Source: GCA-2731375 sp964462145
GTDB taxonomy: Bacteria; Pseudomonadota; Alphaproteobacteria; GCA-2731375
Assembly (NCBI GenBank): GCA_964462145.1
Contig: CAYWYB010000082.1
Coordinates: 1-17,032, forward strand
DNA: 17,032 nucleotides
Reading direction: 5' to 3'
Below, piece by piece: positions 13,838 through 17,032 of the stretch; within the stretch, counting starts at the first letter, position 1; every line of letters starts with the position of its first letter. The translations under genes were made by a program, and so were the position numbers. The notes beneath the pieces are model-generated. The model did not search any database. It had not been told where the DNA came from and saw nothing but the letters and a program-made list of their open reading frames with translations.

Positions 13838-14602
13838 ATGGCCAGGCGTAGAAAAGTCTACGAAGGCAAGGCAAAAGTCCTTTACGAAGGGCCGGAGCCA
13901 GGCACTTTGGTGCAATATTTCAAGGATGACGCCACCGCCTTCAATAACGAGAAAAAGGGCACGGTGACCGGCAAGGGTGTTCTGAACAACCGCATTTCAG
14001 AACATATCATGCTGCGCCTGGCGGAGATCGGCATCCCCACGCACTTTGTCCGCCGCCTGAATATGCGCGAGCAGTTGATCCGGGAGGTGGAGATCATTCC
14101 GGTGGAGGTGATTGTCCGCAATATCGCCGCCGGCTCCATGTCGAAACGCCTTGGTATTCCCGAGGGTACGCCCTTGCCCCGCTCCATCGTCGAGTTTTGT
14201 TATAAATCCGACGATTTGAACGATCCCCTGGTCTCGGAAGAACATGTCACCGCCTTTGGCTGGGCCACGCCGCCGGAGATCGATGACATGATGGCTCTGG
14301 CCTTGCGTATCAACGATATCCTGTATGGCCTGTTTGCCGGTGTCGGCATCCGCCTGGTGGATTTCAAGATCGAATTTGGCCGCCTCTATAACGAGGAAGA
14401 TGTGCGCACGGTGCTGGCCGACGAGATCAGTCCCGACAGCTGCCGCCTGTGGGACATCAGTTCCAACGAGAAACTGGATAAGGACCGTTTTCGCCGCGAT
14501 ATGGGCGGCGTGGCGGAAGCCTATCAAGAAGTGGCCCGGCGCCTTGGAATTCTGCCCGAAGGCGGCCCCAACGACCTGAAGGGTCCGGCGGTGATGCAAT
14601 GA
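13838..14602 (+). CDS. purC: Phosphoribosylaminoimidazole-succinocarboxamide (SAICAR) synthase
   Basis: A cytoplasmic ATP-dependent ligase that joins CAIR and aspartate to give SAICAR, the substrate of PurB. The 254-residue protein has the normal bacterial length and motifs: KVYEGKAKVLYEG at the N-terminus (ATP loop), FKDDATAFNNEKKG, VEVIVRNIAAGSMSKRLG, LVDFKIEFGR and the signature DEISPDSCRLWD. GAGG lies five bases before the ATG. It opens the purC-purS-purQ-purL run. Its last codons lie in a 14-bp tandem duplication that also contains the purS start, so the coupling of the two genes has changed recently. Confidence 0.97.
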   Translation: MARRRKVYEGKAKVLYEGPEPGTLVQYFKDDATAFNNEKKGTVTGKGVLNNRISEHIMLRLAEIGIPTHFVRRLNMREQLIREVEIIPVEVIVRNIAAGSMSKRLGIPEGTPLPRSIVEFCYKSDDLNDPLVSEEHVTAFGWATPPEIDDMMALALRINDILYGLFAGVGIRLVDFKIEFGRLYNEEDVRTVLADEISPDSCRLWDISSNEKLDKDRFRRDMGGVAEAYQEVARRLGILPEGGPNDLKGPAVMQ

Positions 14603-14616
14603 CGGTGATGCAATGA
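14589..14616 (+). repeat. Perfect 14-bp tandem duplication at the purC/purS junction
   Basis: CGGTGATGCAATGA occurs at 14589-14602 and again, directly abutting, at 14603-14616. The TGA of the first copy is the purC stop; the ATG of the second copy is the purS start. A single copy would give a 4-base ATGA overlap of the two genes. Confidence 0.97.
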
Positions 14617-14858
14617 AGGCACGCGTACATGTTTCCTACAAGAACGGCGTCCTGGATCCCCAGGGCAAGGCGATCAGCCTGACCCTGGCCAATCTGGGCT
14701 TCGACGGTGTCGGCGATGTGCGCCAGGGCAAGTTGATTGAGCTTGATCTGGCCGAGAGCGACGCCGATACGGCACGAAAATCGGTCGAGGCCATGTGCGA
14801 GAAGCTGCTCGCCAACACGGTGATCGAAAACTACGCCATCGAACTGGAAGAAGATTAA
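14613..14858 (+). CDS. purS: Phosphoribosylformylglycinamidine synthase subunit PurS
   Basis: An 81-residue protein that bridges PurQ and small PurL in the three-part FGAM synthase complex and helps pass ammonia between them. Family features are MKARVHVSYKNGVLDPQGKAI at the N-terminus, a GFDGVGDVRQGKLIELDL strand-helix core, and AMCEKLLANTVIENYAIELE at the end. The length is typical. It starts ten bases after the purC stop, inside the second copy of a 14-bp duplication, and ends six bases before purQ. No strong Shine-Dalgarno is seen, so translation may depend on re-initiation after purC. Confidence 0.96.
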   Translation: MKARVHVSYKNGVLDPQGKAISLTLANLGFDGVGDVRQGKLIELDLAESDADTARKSVEAMCEKLLANTVIENYAIELEED

Positions 14859-14864
14859 GCCGCG

Positions 14865-15548
14865 ATGAAAGCTTCGGTGATCGTTTTTCCCGGCTCCAAT
14901 TGTGACCGTGATGTGCAGGTGGCATTGGCCAATGCCATCGGCGGGCCGGTTGACATGGTCTGGCATGGTGACAGCGAGATGGCCAAGACCGACCTGATCG
15001 TGCTGCCGGGCGGTTTTTCCTATGGCGACTATCTGCGCAGTGGTGCGATGTCCGCCCGCTCGCCGGTGATGCGCGAAGTAGTGGCGCGGGCCGAACAGGG
15101 CGTCGCCGTCCTCGGCATCTGCAACGGCTTCCAGGTTTTGACCGAGGCCGGCCTGCTGCCCGGCGCTCTGTTGCCCAACGCCGGCCTGAAATTCGTCTGC
15201 CGGGATGTCCAGATCAGGGTGGAAAACAGCCAAACCGTTTTCACCAACAGTTATCAAGCAGGCCAGACCCTGCGCATTCCCGTGGCCCATCATGACGGTC
15301 AGTATTTTGTCGAGGCCAATACATTGGCCGAGATGCAGGCGGGCGATCAGATCGCCTTCCGCTACTGCGCCGGCGAAGAGGGCAGGAAAAGCAATCCGAA
15401 CGGCTCCATCGACGATATCGCCGGTGTCTTCAACAGGCGAAAAACAGTATTGGGCCTGATGCCCCATCCCGAACGGGCCGCCGACGCCAGCCATGGCGGC
15501 ACCGACGGCCAAGGCATGATGAACAGCCTCGTCTCCGCTCTTTCCTAG
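14865..15548 (+). CDS. purQ: Phosphoribosylformylglycinamidine synthase subunit PurQ (glutaminase)
   Basis: A 227-residue class I glutamine amidotransferase that releases ammonia from glutamine for FGAM synthesis. The catalytic triad is visible: Cys86 in VLGICNGFQVL, His201 and Glu203 in MPHPER. FPGSNCDRD at the start and LPGGFSYGDYLR (oxyanion region) are the PurQ signature. Length is normal for the short stand-alone form that works with PurS and small PurL. It lies six bases after purS and ten bases before the proposed purL start, consistent with one operon. Confidence 0.97.
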   Translation: MKASVIVFPGSNCDRDVQVALANAIGGPVDMVWHGDSEMAKTDLIVLPGGFSYGDYLRSGAMSARSPVMREVVARAEQGVAVLGICNGFQVLTEAGLLPGALLPNAGLKFVCRDVQIRVENSQTVFTNSYQAGQTLRIPVAHHDGQYFVEANTLAEMQAGDQIAFRYCAGEEGRKSNPNGSIDDIAGVFNRRKTVLGLMPHPERAADASHGGTDGQGMMNSLVSALS

Positions 15549-15558
15549 GGTATGCACC

Positions 15559-17032
15559 TTGCGTCCAGAACCGAATATAACGCCCGAACAGGTCGCCGAA
15601 CATGGCCTTACCGAGGATGAATACCAGACCATCCTGAACGTTCTGGGGCGGAAGCCGAACCTGACCGAACTGGGTATCTTTTCGGTTATGTGGTCCGAGC
15701 ATTGCTCCTACAAATCATCGAAATTTTGGCTCAAGACCTTGCCGACGGAGGCGCCTTGGGTGATCTGCGGCCCCGGCGAAAACGCGGGCGTGGTTGATAT
15801 CGGCGAGGGCAAGGCGGCCATCTTCAAGATGGAGAGCCATAACCACCCCTCCTTTATCGAGCCCTACCAAGGTGCGGCGACAGGCGTGGGCGGCATTCTG
15901 CGCGATGTTTTCACAATGGGCGCGCGGCCCATCGCCAATATGAACGCGTTACGGTTTGGCGCGCCGGAGGATGGCAAGACCCGGCATCTGGTATCCGGCG
16001 TGGTTGCCGGCGTGGGCGGCTATGGCAACTGTGTCGGCGTGCCCACGGTAGGCGGCGAGGTCAATTTTGATCCGGCCTACAACGGCAATATCCTGGTCAA
16101 CGCCATGACGGTTGGCCTGGCGGATGCGGATCGAATTTTCTATTCCGCCGCCGCCGGCATCGGCAATCCAGTGGTCTATGTGGGTTCCAAGACAGGGCGC
16201 GACGGCATTCACGGCGCCACCATGGCCTCGGCTGAATTCGACGATGCCACCGAGGAAAAACGCCCCACGGTGCAGGTCGGCGATCCGTTCACGGAAAAGC
16301 TGTTGATCGAAGCCTGTCTGGAGCTAATGGCGACGGATACCATCGTGGCGATCCAGGACATGGGTGCCGCCGGATTGACCTGTAGTTCGGTGGAAATGGC
16401 CGACAAGGGCGGCGTCGGCTTTGATCTGGACATCGACAAGGTGCCCCAGCGCGAAGAAGGCATGACGCCCTACGAAGTCATGCTGTCGGAAAGTCAGGAG
16501 CGCATGTTGATCGTGCTGCGTCCCGGCACGGAAGCCCAGGCGCAGGCCATCTTCGACAAATGGCAGCTCGATTTCGCCGTAGTCGGCCACGTCAGCGACA
16601 CCGGACGCTTCACGGGCCGGGTGGATGGCGAGGTGGTTTTCGATATTCCCGTCCGCCCCCTGGTGGAAGAGAGCCCGGAATACGAACGCCCCTGGGTCAA
16701 GCCGGCAGCGCCCGAACCAACCGCACCCGTAACGGCCCCCATGGGCCATATGGAGGCCCTGCAAAGCCTGCTGGCCGGGCCCGACCTGTCATCCCGGCGC
16801 TGGGTTTGGGAACAATACGACCATACGGTCATGGCCGATACGGTACGCAAGCCGGGTGGTGACGCGGCCATCGTGCGCATTCATGGCTCGGGCCGCGGCC
16901 TGGCCATCGCCACGGACTGCACGCCGCGCTATTGCCGGGCCGAACCGCACCAGGGCGGCGCCCAGGCGGTGGCCGAAGTCTGGCGCAATATCACGGCGGT
17001 AGGCGCGCGCCCCCTGGCGATCACCGATTGCC
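15559..17032 (+). CDS. purL: Phosphoribosylformylglycinamidine synthase subunit PurL (3' end outside the window)
   Basis: The ATP-dependent synthetase subunit that turns FGAR plus ammonia into FGAM. 491 codons are visible of the roughly 730-750 usual for the small PurL form, which matches the presence of separate purS and purQ. Seen motifs are MWSEHCSYKSSK (His48, active-site region), MESHNHPSFIEPYQGAATGVGG (ATP/Mg binding), DMGAAGLTCSSVEMA and ESQERML. No in-frame ATG or GTG precedes ITPEQVAEHGLTEDEYQ, so the start is placed at TTG 15559, with AGGG about nine bases upstream. The ATG at 15552 is in a different frame. The frame stays open to the window end. Confidence 0.95.
   Translation, partial: MRPEPNITPEQVAEHGLTEDEYQTILNVLGRKPNLTELGIFSVMWSEHCSYKSSKFWLKTLPTEAPWVICGPGENAGVVDIGEGKAAIFKMESHNHPSFIEPYQGAATGVGGILRDVFTMGARPIANMNALRFGAPEDGKTRHLVSGVVAGVGGYGNCVGVPTVGGEVNFDPAYNGNILVNAMTVGLADADRIFYSAAAGIGNPVVYVGSKTGRDGIHGATMASAEFDDATEEKRPTVQVGDPFTEKLLIEACLELMATDTIVAIQDMGAAGLTCSSVEMADKGGVGFDLDIDKVPQREEGMTPYEVMLSESQERMLIVLRPGTEAQAQAIFDKWQLDFAVVGHVSDTGRFTGRVDGEVVFDIPVRPLVEESPEYERPWVKPAAPEPTAPVTAPMGHMEALQSLLAGPDLSSRRWVWEQYDHTVMADTVRKPGGDAAIVRIHGSGRGLAIATDCTPRYCRAEPHQGGAQAVAEVWRNITAVGARPLAITDC

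Noticed and set aside
14457..15632. Long minus-strand open frame (391 codons) across purC-purS-purQ-purL
   Set aside because: It lies antisense to four strong pur genes and crosses their junctions; no recognisable motifs.
1..17032. CRISPR arrays, tRNA/rRNA genes, insertion sequences, integrases, phage genes
   Set aside because: No repeat-spacer pattern, cloverleaf, transposase or integrase motif was seen on either strand.

Overview
The window looks like part of an alphaproteobacterial chromosome, probably of the Rhodospirillales type. The evidence is a DUF1476 gene (the zeta inhibitor of the F1FO-ATPase, an alphaproteobacterial protein) beside purB, the split purS/purQ/purL form of FGAM synthase, and moderately high-GC codon use. 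Genus cannot be fixed from the sequence. Coding density is high: no gene-free stretch exceeds about 215 bases, and there are no tRNA, rRNA, CRISPR or IS signatures.

Layout. (1) 1-2193: the C-terminal end of a probable chemotaxis receptor, then a membrane histidine kinase with a nitrate/nitrite-sensing (NIT) periplasmic domain, interrupted by a 10-N assembly gap. (2) 2259-4212: a small basic protein, purB (adenylosuccinate lyase), and a convergent DUF1476/ATPase-zeta gene. (3) 4357-9366: a lipid/CoA block with an acyl-CoA ligase (minus), a divergent two-gene operon of a type III polyketide synthase plus an ICMT-like methyltransferase (stop and start overlap as TTGA), a NIPSNAP protein (minus) and a CaiB/BaiF family III CoA-transferase. 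(4) 9496-13680 (minus): a copper-resistance cluster read leftward from a MerR/CueR-type promoter: small secreted protein, CopI-like cupredoxin, CopA multicopper oxidase, CopB outer-membrane protein, then after a strong hairpin a c-type cytochrome. (5) 13838-17032: purC-purS-purQ-purL, with purL cut by the window end.

How the genes work together. The pur genes carry out consecutive or linked steps of de novo IMP/AMP synthesis: PurS, PurQ and PurL make FGAM, PurC makes SAICAR, PurB releases AICAR. In many alphaproteobacteria purB, DUF1476 and purCSQL lie close together (recalled, not searched). Here about 9.6 kb of accessory genes separate DUF1476 from purC, so blocks 3 and 4 look like cargo inserted into, or retained within, a purine/ATPase neighbourhood. 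The PKS-methyltransferase pair resembles bpsA-bpsB/srsA-srsB and predicts an O-methylated alkylpyrone or alkylresorcinol-type lipid. The divergent acyl-CoA ligase, whose promoter overlaps a 17-bp dyad, may supply an acyl-CoA. The copper cluster would oxidise, bind and handle periplasmic Cu; no Cu-ATPase or regulator gene is present in the window.

The most notable small-scale signals are the copper promoter with its 19-bp spacer, the dyad over the ligase promoter, a perfect 14-bp tandem duplication that has pulled apart an ancestral purC/purS ATGA overlap, and a hairpin built from the two facing stop codons of purB and DUF1476.
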